Shown here: in pieces, positions 1 to 9,032 of the stretch
Layout: every line of letters begins with the position of its first letter
How positions within the stretch are numbered: the first letter of the stretch is position 1
Source of the DNA: Bacillota bacterium
GTDB taxonomy: Bacteria > Bacillota > Clostridia > Acetivibrionales > DTU013
NCBI GenBank assembly: GCA_023411715.1
Contig: JAEYOM010000196.1
Span: 1 to 64,000 of the forward strand
Direction of reading: 5' to 3'
Length of the DNA stretch: 64,000 nucleotides
The notes under the pieces: model-generated
The model's input: the letters and a program-made list of their open reading frames with translations, nothing else
The model's database searches: none
What the model was told of the DNA's origin: nothing
Position numbers and translations under genes: made by a program

Positions 1-117
1 AAGGGAAGCGATCCCAGCAACGGAGCGCTCTATTATTTCGATGACAGCGCAACCAACAAATGGCTCTGGTCCAAACCCATACTGGCAAGGATCGGCCATA
101 TGGTATATGTATACTGA
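1..117 (+). CDS. C-terminal end of SleB-type cell wall hydrolase (5' truncated by window)
   Basis: The first 38 codons are open and end in TGA. The residues (KGSDPSNGALYYFDDSATNK, then WLWSKPILARIGHMVYVY) match the end of Hydrolase_2/SleB spore-cortex lytic enzymes, where an 'NGALYYF...W.WSRP....IG.H.F' pattern is usual. Members of this family are N-acetylmuramoyl cleaving enzymes (lytic transglycosylase-like) that act on peptidoglycan, often at spore germination. Only the tail is visible, so the N-terminal targeting domain and the catalytic Glu cannot be checked. An intrinsic terminator follows. Confidence 0.75.
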   Translation, partial: KGSDPSNGALYYFDDSATNKWLWSKPILARIGHMVYVY

Positions 118-188
118 TCGGCTGAAGAAAATCTCCGGCGTATCAAGTGCCGGCATATAAGCTACATTAATCCGCAATTGATTAAATC

Positions 189-230
189 AAGGGGCGTCCC
201 GCATATAACACGGCGGCGCCCCTTTTGTTT
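189..230 (+). terminator. Intrinsic terminator after SleB-like gene
   Basis: An 8-bp perfect stem AAGGGGCG (189-196) / CGCCCCTT (217-224) is followed by TTGTTT. It lies 72 bp after the stop of the SleB-like gene. The convergent gene ending at 259 could also use it. Confidence 0.75.
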
Positions 231-258
231 GCAATGTAATAATATCCTAAATCCGAAT

Positions 259-819
259 TTATAGATTTACAGCAAGAGAACCATTTTGTGAAAAATTCGT
301 ATAATCGCAGAGCCTGCCCTCATAAATAAGCGTAAGGTCCGAAATATCGTAGAAATCGCCTGGGGTAACGAGTGACGGGTCTTTCCCGAAATCGTGTATA
401 TGATTGATCTGCAGCATCGTGGCAACAAATTGGGTACAGAAGAATTTGTTTTTTCTCTTCAAAGGTACGTTCATCATAACGCCTATCAATCCCAGAAGGT
501 TATATCCGTATTCCGCCCTGTTCCTGATAAAAAGCTTTACCGACTGCTTCAGTGTCTTGTATCTGTTGTTGTCGATATCAAGCCTGTAAATAGCGCACGT
601 TGTATTTCCGAATGCCTTGAATAAACCTGTGTCCCTATGTTCGATAACAAATCCGCCCAACAGCGGAAACCAGACGATTTTTCTGCCGAAGCTGTAAAAT
701 CTGTCGATCCCGGCGTCGAGACAGAGCGAAACATGGTTGTATCTCTCTTTTGTATAAAGACCGATACATCTGGAAAACCAGGTACCGGTAGCTGTCATGA
801 TTATATATATACTTTTCAT
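259..819 (-). CDS. Permuted NlpC/P60-like (YiiX-type) papain-fold protein
   Basis: A 186-residue protein with no signal peptide. An early His in YNHVSLCLD (about residue 28) and a late Cys in FFCTQFVATML (about residue 128) fit the order His then Cys seen in circularly permuted NlpC/P60 enzymes (YiiX/LRAT-like group). Those enzymes are thiol hydrolases or acyltransferases acting on amide bonds of peptides or lipids. The true substrate cannot be read from the sequence. The ATG at 819 is preceded by AGGGGG at good spacing. A perfect 12-bp hairpin (844-872) stands in front of the gene. It follows the ECF sigma gene on the same strand and may be co-transcribed with it. Confidence 0.55.
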   Translation of the reverse strand: MKSIYIIMTATGTWFSRCIGLYTKERYNHVSLCLDAGIDRFYSFGRKIVWFPLLGGFVIEHRDTGLFKAFGNTTCAIYRLDIDNNRYKTLKQSVKLFIRNRAEYGYNLLGLIGVMMNVPLKRKNKFFCTQFVATMLQINHIHDFGKDPSLVTPGDFYDISDLTLIYEGRLCDYTNFSQNGSLAVNL

Positions 820-843
820 CCGTTATCCCCCTAAAAATGGTAG

Positions 844-872
844 CATCCACCTATAAATATTATAGGTGGATG
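844..872. promoter_or_regulatory. Perfect 12-bp dyad between ECF sigma gene and NlpC-like gene
   Basis: CATCCACCTATA (844-855) and TATAGGTGGATG (861-872) pair perfectly around a 5-nt loop. It sits between the sigma gene and the start of the NlpC-like gene, both on the minus strand. No clean T-run follows the hairpin on the minus strand. A regulator binding site or a 5' leader hairpin is as likely as a terminator. Confidence 0.5.
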
Positions 873-935
873 TCCGCAAACTAGTCAAGTCGTATAATCA
901 CCCGCAGACGCCCTGGTATGCGTCCGGCTCTCCTA

Positions 936-1475
936 TTATGCGACCCCCGCGAGGTTTTCCCGGAGGGCATGCCTTGCCCTGAATATTCTGTTCTTAATGA
1001 TCGACATGGGTTTTCCGAGTGAATCGGCGATTTCCTTGTAGGACATACCCTTCTGGTGGTACATTATAATAGGTATCCTGTATATCTCGGGAAGGCCGTC
1101 GATGGCACTCCTCAGGACCTGGGTATGCTCCTTGCGCAGGAAGTATTCCTCGGGTGAATTGTTGCTGCCCGTGTAATTCTCTATCTCCTCCAGTGAAACA
1201 GAGTTAAACTTTTTGCGCCTTACATGATCCAGACAAATATTGGTTGCAACCTTTACGCTCCAGGTCGAGAACTTGTACTGGCTGTCATACCTGGAAAGCG
1301 ATCTGTAGATCTTGATGAACGCTTCCTGAGCCATATCGTTGACTTCTTCATTGTCTCTGGAGAACTTATAGGCTACGGAATAAATCAGCCTTTTATATCT
1401 CGATATCAATTCGGAAAAGGCATCATTATTTCCTTCAAGGCACTGTTTTACCAATTCATTATCTGTTCTTTCCAT
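936..1475 (-). CDS. ECF-type RNA polymerase sigma factor
   Basis: A sigma-70 family extracytoplasmic-function factor of about 179 residues. Region 2 shows DAFSELISRYKRLIYSVAYK and the DMAQEAFIKIYRSL helix, followed by FSTWSVKVATNICLDHVRR. Region 4 shows LPEIYRIPIIMYHQKGMSYK and the helix-turn-helix with KEIADSLGKPMSIIKNRIFRAR. It directs core RNA polymerase to a stress or envelope regulon. I chose the inner ATG at 1475 over 1499 because GGAGG lies 8 nt before it. No anti-sigma gene is adjacent, so how its activity is held in check is not visible. Neighbours are an orphan receiver and the NlpC-like protein. Confidence 0.85.
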   Translation of the reverse strand: MERTDNELVKQCLEGNNDAFSELISRYKRLIYSVAYKFSRDNEEVNDMAQEAFIKIYRSLSRYDSQYKFSTWSVKVATNICLDHVRRKKFNSVSLEEIENYTGSNNSPEEYFLRKEHTQVLRSAIDGLPEIYRIPIIMYHQKGMSYKEIADSLGKPMSIIKNRIFRARHALRENLAGVA

Positions 1476-1518
1476 TTCAACAACCTCCGGTATTACCATA
1501 CACCTGATCCGGATATGA

Positions 1519-1641
1519 CCGGACCGGCCAGGTTTTAACTATTGAATTCATTATACGGTTTCAACTTTACCTGCACATCAGCCGGCAGAACAGATTTTCA
1601 GCAGGTCACAGGTTTAGTCTTTCACCTGGCCGGTTGGCCAG
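1519..1641. repeat. GGCCGG palindromic repeats around the end of the receiver gene
   Basis: CCGGACCGGCCAGG near 1519-1532 and CTGGCCGGTTGGCCAG near 1626-1641 are short dyads. A near-identical CTGGCCGGATGGCCAG lies at about 2119-2134. The copy at 1626-1641 encodes the last residues (GQPAR) of the receiver protein. This looks like a small palindromic repeat family. Confidence 0.45.
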
Positions 1642-1996
1642 CCTCCCGTTTAACCTTATGGATAGTCTCGAGCAGAATGTCGGAGTTCTCACCCTTGCTG
1701 ACAAAAGCGTCTACTCCTGCGGCCCTGGCAGCCCGGGCTGCCTCAGGCCTGCAGCTCAATGCTATTATTGTGACTTCGCGCACCAGTTTTCTTAAACTTG
1801 AGACCTCATCCCACATGTTACTGCCGGAAAGCTCCCAATCAAGCAATATTATTTCAGGCCGGAAAACCTCGGCTTTTTCGAACAAACTTGCGGTATCTCC
1901 CGCTTCTTCAAGCATAAAATCTTCATCAGTATGCTCAAGCAATATCATAAGAGCAGAACGTACGTCTGCCTGGTCGTCTGCTATCAGTACCCGCAT
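1622..1996 (-). CDS. Stand-alone response regulator receiver domain
   Basis: A 124-residue CheY-like receiver with no output domain. The acidic pair is in VLIADDQADVR, the phospho-acceptor Asp in IILLDWELS (about residue 53), the Ser/Thr switch in IIALSCRPEA and the conserved Lys in AFVSKGENS. It would relay phosphate from a kinase to another protein or act as a phosphate sink. The ATG at 1996 has GAGGTGA before it. It lies downstream of the GAF kinase and NarL-type regulator, separated by a palindromic repeat, so it may belong to the same signalling path. Its C-terminal residues are encoded by a repeat palindrome, so the end may have been extended by insertion. Confidence 0.8.
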   Translation of the reverse strand: MRVLIADDQADVRSALMILLEHTDEDFMLEEAGDTASLFEKAEVFRPEIILLDWELSGSNMWDEVSSLRKLVREVTIIALSCRPEAARAARAAGVDAFVSKGENSDILLETIHKVKREAGQPAR

Positions 1997-2133
1997 GCCG
2001 TCACCTCATTTCAGATTGCTTTGCGATATAACCCCATGCTTCATTGTAATAAAAAATCCAGCCATATACTTCAATCACATGGGTGGATTTTTTCTGGCCT
2101 GCTGGCCTGTTATTTACCTGGCCGGATGGCCAG

Positions 2134-2311
2134 GTGAAACAGAGGGACGGTTCGAAACCACTGAAAAAGTCTATATTTTATTGATAAAAGCGCCTGAAAC
2201 CCGCTTAGCTTCGTTACCGTTTTTCCGTAAAGGGTACTTCTTCAGCAGTTTCGGACGGTTCTTTCGTTTCATTTCACTAGCAAAATAAAACGAAAGAACC
2301 GTCCCTCTGTT

Positions 2312-2315
<4 letters not shown>
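2134..2315. repeat. Nested palindromic REP-like element (GGGACGGTTC family)
   Basis: Outer arms GTGAAACAGAGGGACGGTTC (2134-2153) and GAACCGTCCCTCTGTTTCAC (2296-2315) are perfect inverted repeats. An inner pair GGACGGTTCTTTCGTTT (2253-2269) and AAACGAAAGAACCGTCC (2288-2304) is also perfect. The right end overlaps the stop codon of the NarL-type regulator. The same core recurs at 22747-22822 and 59464-59484. Repeats with this core are common in Clostridia; that they are mobilised by IS200-like (RAYT) transposases is an inference. Confidence 0.75.
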
Positions 2316-2947
<632 letters not shown>

Positions 2948-2999
2948 AACAATCCCCCGCAACAATTATCACGATCTATTTATCTACAAGCATCATATA

Positions 3000-5249
3000 T
3001 CAATTATGCACTATGCTGCCGACCCATTCAAGCTCTATAACAGTACCCGCGCCCGATTCGGATGTGACTTTCAGCTTTGCTCCGGCCGACTCGGCCCGCT
3101 CCTTCATGATGCCAATCCCGAAGTGCTCCGATGTCACGCTTCCGGGATCAAAGCCTTTTCCGTCATCAGTGATTTTCAGATTCGCCACTATCACCCCAAG
3201 CCGCTCATCCTCGTTGGCCAAAAGCCCGATAATCACCTTCGAGGCTCCCGAATGCTTTGCAATATTGTTCAGAGCTTCCTGTGCTATCCGATAAAATACG
3301 ATCTTCACTTCCGGCGGCAGTTTTGCCGAACCTTTTACATCAAGTGATACCGGTATCCTGGCGCGTCCAGTGACAGCCTCCGAGAGCTGCCTCAGCAGGT
3401 CGCCGAGTGGCGCCTCCACCAATGTTGCCGGCCTCAGCTCGAAAAGCAGCGTCCTCATTTCGGCTAAAGCGCCGCGCGTCAGCTGCCTCAGTTCATCCAA
3501 CCTCTTCATTCCCTCTTCCCTGTTGCGTTCCCATATCTTTGGCAGGACTTCGGCAATAAGGCTCGAGGAAAACAGAGTCTGCGTGACCGCATCATGCAAA
3601 TCCCTTGCCAGTCTGTTTCTTTCAGCCGCGACGGCCATATCCTCAGCCTGCTTTCTGAGTCTGGTGTTGTCGATCGCCAAGGCAGCCTGATCCGCAAATG
3701 TCATTGCAAGACCAATCTCTTCCTTCGTTACAATCCTGGTTGGCTGCTTTTCCTCCTTTTTGAAGTAAAGCGCTATCCCGCCGTATACTTCATCCTTGCA
3801 GACCAGGGGTACCGCCATCATACCGCTGCAATTGTCATGAAGCCATTTGAGGTGGGTATTCTGGATAGGGTCGGCTTTGTACATCGAATCTATCTCAATA
3901 AGGTCGTTTCTGACGACCGGTCTTCTTTCAATAAATGACTTGCCCAGGATCCCGTCATCAGAGCCAATCCTGATTACGTTTCCTGCATAATGAGGAAGTC
4001 CGCAGGAAGCTTCCAGCGCCAGTGTACTTTTATCATCAGTGAACCTGAAGAGAGCGGCTGAGTCCGTATGCAGAAGCCTCGCGGCCTCCCTCACGATAAA
4101 GTCGAGTATTTCATCAAGGGACCTGTTAGAGTTCAATGCCCTGAGTATCTCCCTCAGCCCTTCTGCTACATGCCGCCTTTGCTCGTTCTCCTGAAGCTCC
4201 CTTTTCTCCTCCTGGTACAGCCTCGCATTCTCTATGCCTATAACGGCGCTGGGCGCAAACATGCTGAATATTCTTTCATCCTCGGAGTTGAACTCCCCGT
4301 CGACCTTGCTGAAGGCCGCAATGACTCCGACGGGTCTTGAGCCGGCGAAAAGCGGCACATAAAGGCAGGTATGCATTTCAGTTATTTCGGCAAGCTTATG
4401 CTCCGGAGTATTCTCGATCCTATCCCTGTCAAATATCATCGATTCGTGCAGAAGAAGGCTTTCCCCGGCCGCAGAGCCATTGATCGGAATGCGCATTCCT
4501 GCGAGAGCATTATGGCTGACTCCTGAAAGAACCGCCAGTTCGAGTTCCCCGGCATTTTCATCAAAAAGATAAACGGCCGTCGAATTGGAATTGGTAAGCC
4601 TCCTTGCCTCCCCTGCTATGAGCCTGAGGACAGAATCCAGCTCGAGCCGGCTGGTTATGGCTTGCTGAATACTCAGCAGCGTTTTTGTCTCATCGGCTCT
4701 TTTTGTGGTCTCGTTGAACAGCTTCGCATTCTCATATTCAATAGCAGCTTGATTTGCAAAGGCTTTCCCGAGCTCTGTGTGATATGTCCTGTAATAGCCG
4801 GGTTCGCCATGGTCCAGCGTCATGATCCCGATCACATTGTCCTTGTAGATCATGGGCAGGCTCATCCAGCACCGGACGCCCTTGTAAACGGTATCCATGA
4901 ACTCGCTCATATCGTTTCTGAACTGTACGGCGAGTTCGTCGTCCAAAAGCAGATCGTCGATAACCACCGGTTTTTTTTCATTCGCGAGCCATGCGCCGAA
5001 CGGCAGGGGGAAACTTTCCTCCATACCTTTGGAGATAGCCGAACGGTGCGCGATAATGCTTGCCTTGCTGCCGTCGGTGATAAAAATTTTGGCGTTTTTA
5101 TAGTCGATGATAGTCCTTAGTTTGTCCAGAATAGCTTCAAGCAGCGGCTTCAGCTCCATTGTTGAGGAGACCAGATTCGATACATCCAGCAATGTAGTGA
5201 GAAGTTTCGAATTTTGCTGCAGGACTTCGCGATAACCTGAATTTTCCAT
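3000..5249 (-). CDS. GAF-domain sensor histidine kinase (HisKA_3 type)
   Basis: A soluble protein of about 749 residues with no transmembrane segment. Three GAF domains lie at about 20-180, 205-350 and 375-535. The dimerisation/phosphoacceptor helix has RNRLARDLHDAVTQTLFSSS with His near residue 552. The HATPase_c domain shows IAQEALNNIAKHSGASK, DDGKGFD and FGIGIMKERA. This is the architecture of NarX/LiaS/DegS-type kinases that pair with NarL-type regulators, and such a regulator is next downstream. Cytoplasmic GAF domains suggest sensing of a small intracellular ligand or redox state, but which one is not visible. The ATG at 5249 has AGGGGA before it. Several dyads lie upstream (5301-5412). 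Confidence 0.9.
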   Translation of the reverse strand: MENSGYREVLQQNSKLLTTLLDVSNLVSSTMELKPLLEAILDKLRTIIDYKNAKIFITDGSKASIIAHRSAISKGMEESFPLPFGAWLANEKKPVVIDDLLLDDELAVQFRNDMSEFMDTVYKGVRCWMSLPMIYKDNVIGIMTLDHGEPGYYRTYHTELGKAFANQAAIEYENAKLFNETTKRADETKTLLSIQQAITSRLELDSVLRLIAGEARRLTNSNSTAVYLFDENAGELELAVLSGVSHNALAGMRIPINGSAAGESLLLHESMIFDRDRIENTPEHKLAEITEMHTCLYVPLFAGSRPVGVIAAFSKVDGEFNSEDERIFSMFAPSAVIGIENARLYQEEKRELQENEQRRHVAEGLREILRALNSNRSLDEILDFIVREAARLLHTDSAALFRFTDDKSTLALEASCGLPHYAGNVIRIGSDDGILGKSFIERRPVVRNDLIEIDSMYKADPIQNTHLKWLHDNCSGMMAVPLVCKDEVYGGIALYFKKEEKQPTRIVTKEEIGLAMTFADQAALAIDNTRLRKQAEDMAVAAERNRLARDLHDAVTQTLFSSSLIAEVLPKIWERNREEGMKRLDELRQLTRGALAEMRTLLFELRPATLVEAPLGDLLRQLSEAVTGRARIPVSLDVKGSAKLPPEVKIVFYRIAQEALNNIAKHSGASKVIIGLLANEDERLGVIVANLKITDDGKGFDPGSVTSEHFGIGIMKERAESAGAKLKVTSESGAGTVIELEWVGSIVHN

Positions 5250-5300
5250 TGCATCCCCTGTTTTGAGTCCTGATATGATGCCTAAAATCAGCAGCATCCA

Positions 5301-5412
5301 GTGTTTTGTAACACAAAGTGTTACAAAGACACTTGCTCGACAATTGACGCTGTCAATTGCGGTTACTTGATTGTTGTGGTCTGTATATCAAGTTTTGTTG
5401 CAGCAGACCACA
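5301..5412. promoter_or_regulatory. Cluster of three perfect dyads between kinase and M14 peptidase genes
   Basis: TTTGTAACAC (5305-5314) / GTGTTACAAA (5318-5327), CAATTGAC (5341-5348) / GTCAATTG (5352-5359) and TGTGGTCTG (5375-5383) / CAGACCACA (5404-5412) are all perfect. They fill the divergent region upstream of both genes and are probable regulator binding sites or leader hairpins. No promoter with two good boxes was found here. Confidence 0.5.
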
Positions 5413-5518
5413 TGTAAATTGTATATCATTCAATATGAAATATCAAGCAGAACTGGAAACACATTTGGCGTGCCTTATTAATATAATAATACATCGAAAG
5501 GGATGGGTGGTTGAAAGT

Positions 5519-6790
5519 ATGCAAACAGTAGCTGCCGGCTCGATCGGGCCGTATGTAAGGGTCGTTCAGAGTGTACTTAACAGGATAGGCTATAATGCAG
5601 GAACTGTCGACGGAATTTTCGGAAGTCAAACACAGCGGGCGGTAATCACTTTCCAGAGAAATAACGGACTTACGCCCGACGGGGTAGTGGGACCTGCCAC
5701 ATGGAACGTGCTCATCAGGTTTCTCAGAGGATACGATACATATACTGTCCGCCCCGGAGATACTCTGTACAATATCGCAAGAAGATATTACACAACCGTA
5801 AACGCAATAGTCACGGCCAACCCCGGTATCAATCCAGACATGATTACCGTGGGGCAGCGGCTGATCGTACCTTACGGGATAGACGTAGTAACGTTTGATA
5901 TCGAGCCGATTTCTGAAATCGTTCAATATCAAATACAGGGGCTAAAAGCCAGGTATCCGTTCATTGAGATCGGTTCCGCCGGGAAAAGCGTCATGGGAAG
6001 GGATCTGACCTACTTAAGGCTCGGAAGAGGCAGCCGGGAAGTACATTATAACGCTACTCACCATGCAAACGAATACATTAATACCCCGATGCTTATGAAA
6101 TTCATAGAAGAATATTCCAGGGCCTATTCGACGGGAAGCAGCATCCTCGGTTACAATATCAGGGATCTGTACAATTTGACCAGCATATATCTGATCCCGG
6201 TCGTAAACCCCGACGGAATGGATCTTGTGCAGTATTGGCCCAATTACGAAGACCCCGCATTCATAAGGGCGGCAAGGTTGAATACGACGGGTCTGCCGCT
6301 TCCAAGCGTATGGAAGGCCAATATCAGAGGTGTGGACCTGAATCTGAATTATCCGGCGGATTGGGAGAAGGAAAAAGAGGCAGAGATAGCCGAGGGCATC
6401 ACACAACCCGGACCGAGGGATTTCGGCGGCGATGCGCCTCTGTCAGAGCCCGAGTCCAGGGCTATGGTGGACTTTACGCGCGCGCACAATTTCCGCATTG
6501 TTATAGCGTATCATACACAGGGTGAAGTAATCTACTGGCAGTTCAACAATTATGCTCCACCCCAGTCTCTCCCGATAGCAAGGCAATTCGCGGCGATAAG
6601 CGGCTACTTGGTAGAAGCGGGCACAGAAGAGGCCGCGTATGCAGGCTACAAGGACTGGTTCCTGCAGGAGTTCCGTAGGCCGGGCTATACGATAGAAACC
6701 GGTATCGGCGTAAACCCTGTCGCATTTGGACAGCTGCCGAGGATCTACAGTCAGAACCTCGGGATACTGCTGCTCGGCGCTGTAGTGTGA
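5519..6790 (+). CDS. LysM/peptidoglycan-binding M14 peptidase (gamma-D-glutamyl-diamino acid endopeptidase I-like)
   Basis: A protein of about 423 residues. A PG_binding_1 domain (about 8-68: VDGIFGSQTQRAVITFQRNN, GVVGPATWNVL) is followed by a LysM domain (about 75-120: YTVRPGDTLYNIARRYYTTV) and then a zinc carboxypeptidase M14 domain. Zinc ligands are in HHANEYINTP (His and Glu) and AYHTQGEVIYW (His). The catalytic Glu is in YTIETGIG. This matches gamma-D-glutamyl-L-diamino acid endopeptidase I, which cuts spore or cell-wall stem peptides. The ATG at 5519 is preceded by GGGTGG. An in-frame upstream start at 5357 lacks a ribosome binding site. There is no clear signal peptide, as in the mother-cell enzyme of Bacillus. 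Confidence 0.85.
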   Translation: MQTVAAGSIGPYVRVVQSVLNRIGYNAGTVDGIFGSQTQRAVITFQRNNGLTPDGVVGPATWNVLIRFLRGYDTYTVRPGDTLYNIARRYYTTVNAIVTANPGINPDMITVGQRLIVPYGIDVVTFDIEPISEIVQYQIQGLKARYPFIEIGSAGKSVMGRDLTYLRLGRGSREVHYNATHHANEYINTPMLMKFIEEYSRAYSTGSSILGYNIRDLYNLTSIYLIPVVNPDGMDLVQYWPNYEDPAFIRAARLNTTGLPLPSVWKANIRGVDLNLNYPADWEKEKEAEIAEGITQPGPRDFGGDAPLSEPESRAMVDFTRAHNFRIVIAYHTQGEVIYWQFNNYAPPQSLPIARQFAAISGYLVEAGTEEAAYAGYKDWFLQEFRRPGYTIETGIGVNPVAFGQLPRIYSQNLGILLLGAVV

Positions 6791-6943
6791 GGCAATGTCG
6801 GTGGGTGAAGGCGGCTGTCTGACAGCATGTAAAGCTTTCCTGGCTTATAAGGCCTCCGTTACCTTTCCTCCCGGCGCATGGAGCGGTCGGCTGCCCTTTT
6901 ACAGCCCCTGTACAGCCGCCTCCCTGGGGAAAACTACAGCTTT
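6791..6943. other. Intergenic stretch with distant inverted repeat
   Basis: No coding signal was found. AGGCGGCTGT (6809-6818) and ACAGCCGCCT (6912-6921) are inverted copies 93 bp apart, and several smaller CAGCC/GGCTG pairs lie between them. It may fold as a branched 3' end of the M14 gene transcript. No T-run terminator is evident. Confidence 0.35.
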
Positions 6944-7104
6944 AGGGCTTGTCTAACAATAACTGTACCAAGCATTCCAGCTGATTTTTCGTCCTGCTTT
7001 GTTGTCGTCGGCTTAGATACAAAGAGTATCTGCGCCTCCATCCGCCTTGCAGTACAAAAAATCATCACGGGATCAGATGGTACATTTATTGCCAGACAAG
7101 CCCT
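6944..7104. mobile_element. MITE-like element, 161 bp, with 26-bp imperfect terminal inverted repeats
   Basis: The left end (6944-6969) begins AGGGCTTGTCTAACAATAA and the right end (7079-7104) is its reverse complement with three mismatches in 26 positions. The flanks read TTTA on the left and TTAA on the right, consistent with insertion at a TA or TTA target. The interior has no usable reading frame. The size, the paired ends and the lack of a transposase fit a non-autonomous insertion-sequence derivative. Its right end touches the stop codon of the acyl-CoA synthetase gene, so insertion may have set or trimmed that gene's end. Confidence 0.7.
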
Positions 7105-8837
7105 TAATTCTTTTCAGGCTTCATCTGGGCATTTTCCGCATAACGTTTTATCTTCATAGTAGTTGTTTTGATAAAATCGCTTTCACGTATCGTAAATGCG
7201 CTGATCCGCTTATACAGCGGCATATCCCTGTTGGTGTTCTTAACGACCTCGGAGATGATGCTGCGGATCTCTTCCATGGAAGGAGTGTGCCCCTTGAGTT
7301 TTTCCTTAATGGCTTCAAGGTTCGGCAAAATGTGTGCCCCGACCATCGTTTCGCCCGACTTGTCGTCCTCGTAGCCTGTGACCATGGATTCGAGCACATA
7401 CGGACTCCTGTTGATGTAGGACTCCACTTCCTCCGGGAATATATTCTTGCCGTTTTTAGTAACTATAACGTTTTTCAGTCGCCCGGTTATATAGTATGCC
7501 CCCGACTTTGCTATCTTACCAAGATCGCCCGTATGGAACCATCCGTTCCTCAGGCTTTTTGCGGTAGCCTGTTCGTTTTTGTAATAGCCAAGCATCACAT
7601 TGTCGCCTTTTGTAACGATCTCGCCGACTCCGTTCTCATCCGGGTTGTCTATCATGACCTCGACTCCCGGCAAAGGCAGACCTACCGAAGCATTGCCGCT
7701 GAAATAGTCCCTCTCGCCAATGACCAGCGGAGAGCATTCAGTCAGTCCGTAGCCTTGCAGCACCTTGAAGCCGAAACGGCTGAGGCCTTTGGAGACGACA
7801 GGGTCTATTGCGGCAGCGCCCGTAATGACCAGCCTCAGGCGTCCTCCGAGACTCCTGTGGATACTGTCGAACATAGCCCTGCGTATATCTATGTGGAAAA
7901 AATTCAAAACTGTACTGATAACGATCATTGCGCGCACAACCAATTTCATACCCGGCTTTTTGCCTATCTGGTTCCATATCTTCTTGTACAGGTTCTCGAG
8001 GAGCAGCGGGACGGTCACCATGATCGTAGGCCTGACCTCGGCGAGATTCTTCTGAATATGCCTTAAACCCTCGTTAAAGGCTATGGTCGCGCCGCTGTAA
8101 ATCAGCGTGAGGAAATCGAGAGTGCACTCATATGTGTGATGCAGAGGCAGTATCGAGAGCGTTACGTCATTGCTGTCCACTCGAACGGTTTTGGAGACTC
8201 CCATTATGTCCGAACAGATATTTTTCTGCGAAAGCATGACGCCCTTGGCCAAATCGGTGGTTCCTGAGGTGAAGAGAAGTATGCTCATCGCAGTATCGTC
8301 GATCTTGTATTCGTCGAGATCCGCTTTCCCCTGCTCGATCAGCCGCCTGCCTTTTTCAAGCAGTTTACGGAAGGAGAGAAAATCTTCGGAATCCTCTTGC
8401 TGATCCATACTGATAAAGTATTTGACCCGGCTCCCGGAATTTTTCAAAGCCAATATGTCGTTGGTGAGACGTCCTGAAAAGATAAGCGCGGAAGAACCGC
8501 TCCTGTTGAGCAGGTTGCCTTTTTCAGCCAGAGGCAGTTCCTTATCCATCGGCACTATTACGCCCGTATGGTTTGTAACGGCCAGGTAGGAAACACACCA
8601 TTCATAACGGTTTTCGCCCATAACGGAAATGAACCCGCCTGCAAGGCCGAGGGACCTCAGCGCTGCTCCGAGCGCTTCCACATCCTCCTGGAAATTCCTG
8701 TATGTTATGCTCCGGAATTCTCCATTGTCTATCCTAATCCAGAAAGCGGCCTTTTCAGAAAATTGCTCCGTGCTCTGTTTGAGCAGATCCCTCAAATCAC
8801 GAATATACCTGACGTTGTAAAGAGACTTTGAACTCAC
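7104..8837 (-). CDS. AMP-forming long-chain acyl-CoA synthetase
   Basis: About 577 residues of the ANL adenylate-forming superfamily. The P-loop-like A3 motif is ILLFTSGTTDLAKGVMLSQ, A5 is GYGLTECSP, A7 is FHTGDLGKI and A8 is GRLKNVIVTKNGKNIFPEEV, with the catalytic Lys region near the C terminus (TTTMKIKRY). It would activate a fatty acid with ATP and load it on CoA. I prefer the GTG start at 8837, preceded by AAAGGGGTGG, to the ATG at 8903. The stop codon abuts a MITE-like element. Gene neighbours give no pathway link; the fatty acid chain length is not readable. Confidence 0.88.
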   Translation of the reverse strand: MSSKSLYNVRYIRDLRDLLKQSTEQFSEKAAFWIRIDNGEFRSITYRNFQEDVEALGAALRSLGLAGGFISVMGENRYEWCVSYLAVTNHTGVIVPMDKELPLAEKGNLLNRSGSSALIFSGRLTNDILALKNSGSRVKYFISMDQQEDSEDFLSFRKLLEKGRRLIEQGKADLDEYKIDDTAMSILLFTSGTTDLAKGVMLSQKNICSDIMGVSKTVRVDSNDVTLSILPLHHTYECTLDFLTLIYSGATIAFNEGLRHIQKNLAEVRPTIMVTVPLLLENLYKKIWNQIGKKPGMKLVVRAMIVISTVLNFFHIDIRRAMFDSIHRSLGGRLRLVITGAAAIDPVVSKGLSRFGFKVLQGYGLTECSPLVIGERDYFSGNASVGLPLPGVEVMIDNPDENGVGEIVTKGDNVMLGYYKNEQATAKSLRNGWFHTGDLGKIAKSGAYYITGRLKNVIVTKNGKNIFPEEVESYINRSPYVLESMVTGYEDDKSGETMVGAHILPNLEAIKEKLKGHTPSMEEIRSIISEVVKNTNRDMPLYKRISAFTIRESDFIKTTTMKIKRYAENAQMKPEKN

Positions 8838-9032
8838 CGCACCACCCCTTTTCAACCCGTTATTTCTTACATGGCGGTAAGCCGCCAAAACCGGACCTGA
8901 CATAGGCTGTATTCATAATTCTGCTGCGATCCGTTTCCCATGCTTTTAACTGACGAAAAATCAACCGGCAAATTGATTTACACCATTAACATAATATCAT
9001 ATATATATTTATAAATATATAAGCAGTATATT

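Noticed and set aside
5357..5518. N-terminal extension of the M14 peptidase
   Set aside because: It crosses AT-rich intergenic sequence with a dyad and has no ribosome binding site; the start at 5519 is well placed.
7047..8066. 339-residue plus-strand frame
   Set aside because: It is antisense to the acyl-CoA synthetase, whose ANL motifs are on the minus strand.
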